From Tenericutes bacterium MO-XQ (GTDB lineage: Bacteria > Bacillota_I > Bacilli_A > Acholeplasmatales > Acholeplasmataceae), in assembly GCA_002838185.1 (NCBI GenBank), contig CP017948.1, positions 1,550,001 through 1,614,000 of the forward strand: a stretch of DNA of 64,000 nt, written 5' to 3'. The notes under the pieces were generated by a model. That model did no database searches. It saw only the letters and a list, made by a program, of their open reading frames with translations, and was not told where the DNA came from. A program made the position numbers and the translations under genes. Each line of letters begins with the position of its first letter. Within the stretch, counting starts at the first letter, position 1. Of this stretch, positions 63,024 to 64,000 are shown piece by piece.

Positions 63024-64000
63024 TTATGCAACTTCAGCTAATATATCTAATATTTTTTGAGCATTATATAAATCTGGAGTAAATAAATCATAATCAGGTT
63101 CGATACCAAACTCGTTATGATGATATACATATGGATCTTCATCAGTTCCTGAGCCTGTACGATATGCACTCACATTATTCGAACTCATTGTAAATGCTGT
63201 ACCATTTGGTAATAATATTGGAGTGATTGACGAAGCACCACCACCAGATTGAACACCAATAACAGGACCCAAATTATTCTCTTTAAATATAGTCGCTAAT
63301 GAGTTCGCTGCACTAAATGTAACTCTTGATGTTAATAATGACCATTTTAAATTGGGATAAGTAGGTACACCATTAATAACAACATAGTTACTAGAAGTTC
63401 CACCTGTATCATTATCAATACCAGAGACTCTAAATGGTTGATCAGTAACAAATCCAACGATTCTATATAATGCTCCTACATTTCCACCAGTATTATATGT
63501 TAGATCGATAGTAACGCTTTCTAAAACATTAGTTTCAGCTAATACTTGTTCCATCGTATATTCCATATAGATTGCACTATCTGCATCAATCAAATATTGT
63601 ACATCCATAGGTACTGGCCAAGATGCTGCATAACTTACTGGAAGATCATCTGCAACTCCAATGTATAATAAATCATATCCTGCATCATATCCTAATAAAA
63701 CCATGTAATCTACATTATCTACAGTCTTTTTGTAATATCCGCCTGCTTTACTTGGATAGCTTGTCGGTTCTTGAACTAATTCATAGCCAAAATCAACTAA
63801 AGCTTGCTTATATGTTTCTACATAAGACAATTCAGAACCTTTAATCAATAGTTCCAATAAGGCTGTATCTTGTGATGAACTATTATAATAATAAAATTTA
63901 CTACCAGATGTTACTGGAGGTAATATTGTACTACCATCGTCTACATCAAAAATATCAGCAACTGCACTAGGATCATGAAGAAGTGTTTCTTCAATATCTG
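63024..64000 (-). CDS. C-terminal part of a secreted S41-type (Ctp-like) peptidase homologue, cut by the window end
   Basis: The frame stays open without a stop to the right edge, so the start is outside; at least 325 residues. A TTG at 63857 in this frame is not a real start. S41-like core: VTIDLTYNTGGNVGALYRIV (the DxRxNxGG region, here Asn-Thr-Gly-Gly), LTSRVTFSAANSLATIFKEN (the expected Ser region), and GPVIGVQSGGGASSI. The Lys of the Ser-Lys dyad is not obvious (KENN only). Aromatic, Thr- and Tyr-rich composition suggests export. Upstream of opp by about 150 bases. Confidence 0.65.
   Translation of the reverse strand, partial: DIEETLLHDPSAVADIFDVDDGSTILPPVTSGSKFYYYNSSSQDTALLELLIKGSELSYVETYKQALVDFGYELVQEPTSYPSKAGGYYKKTVDNVDYMVLLGYDAGYDLLYIGVADDLPVSYAASWPVPMDVQYLIDADSAIYMEYTMEQVLAETNVLESVTIDLTYNTGGNVGALYRIVGFVTDQPFRVSGIDNDTGGTSSNYVVINGVPTYPNLKWSLLTSRVTFSAANSLATIFKENNLGPVIGVQSGGGASSITPILLPNGTAFTMSSNNVSAYRTGSGTDEDPYVYHHNEFGIEPDYDLFTPDLYNAQKILDILAEVA

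Noticed and set aside
63024-63857. Complete 277-residue gene starting at TTG 63857
   Set aside because: The same frame stays open to the window edge with protein-like sequence, so the gene is truncated by the window, not started there.

Overview
The window looks like a chromosomal segment of an Acholeplasma-type mollicute (class Mollicutes, family Acholeplasmataceae or close). The DNA is AT-rich. Gene content is that of a reduced, Firmicutes-derived genome: an rRNA operon, isoprenoid, phospholipid and isoprenyl-carrier genes, glycolysis, Suf Fe-S assembly and a large Opp transporter, with no peptidoglycan synthesis genes seen here. UGA is a stop codon (for example cdsA and xerC end in TGA inside ATGA overlaps), which argues against Mycoplasma/Spiroplasma code 4 and fits Acholeplasma. 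Species is inferred only; no database was searched.

Layout. 1-3600: an rRNA operon on the minus strand (5' part of 23S, spacer without tRNA, complete 16S, two strong promoters). 3688-11500: minus-strand translation/lipid block, promoter-rpsB-tsf-pyrH-frr followed by uppS-cdsA-dxr-rseP. 11521-15434: dut, NUDIX, xerC, trmFO and a folT-type vitamin transporter behind a tetrahydrofolate riboswitch. 15474-20830: ung, three signal-peptidase-I-like genes (only one with intact catalytic residues), and an operon of three secreted proteins with SipW/TasA-type signal regions, preceded by a cyclic-di-GMP-I riboswitch. 20945-27832: gap, a CYTH protein, spx, pepF, trpS behind a T-box, and a lipid kinase. 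27839-30020: tyrS, separated from its own T-box leader by an IS200-type insertion. 30027-33361: ccpA, rplS, and rpsP-khpA-rimM-trmD. 33443-39519: ylbG, ylbF, an RsuA-type pseudouridine synthase, def, a TIM-barrel protein, a SpoU methylase, thiI, fRMsr and rpsD. 39621-42391: pgk-xre/cupin-hpr-tpiA. 42474-46251: a ComK-family protein, an msmK-type ATPase, a PucR-type regulator, and an active/inactive pair of trypsin-like lipoproteins. 46326-51032: sufCDSUB. 51190-51350: a candidate small RNA. 51454-53519: membrane proteins. 53519-62870: oppABCDF with unusual insertions. 63024-64000: the C-terminal part of a secreted S41-type protein, cut by the window end.

Most notable system: a c-di-GMP riboswitch with an intrinsic terminator sits in front of three exported proteins that carry SipW-cognate-like N termini. 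One has eight CBM5/12-like repeats. A three-gene set of SipW-like peptidases follows at once. In a bacterium with no evident cell wall this looks like a second-messenger-controlled surface-fibre or adhesin system. The assignment rests on motif recognition and gene order and is partly inference.

Regulation is rich for a small genome: THF, c-di-GMP and two T-box elements, ribosomal protein leaders, and a CcpA homologue with several TGAAAACGTTTTC-like (cre-like) sites in front of gap, spx/pepF, suf and opp. The HPr partner keeps His and regulatory Ser but has lost the Arg-Pro after the active His.
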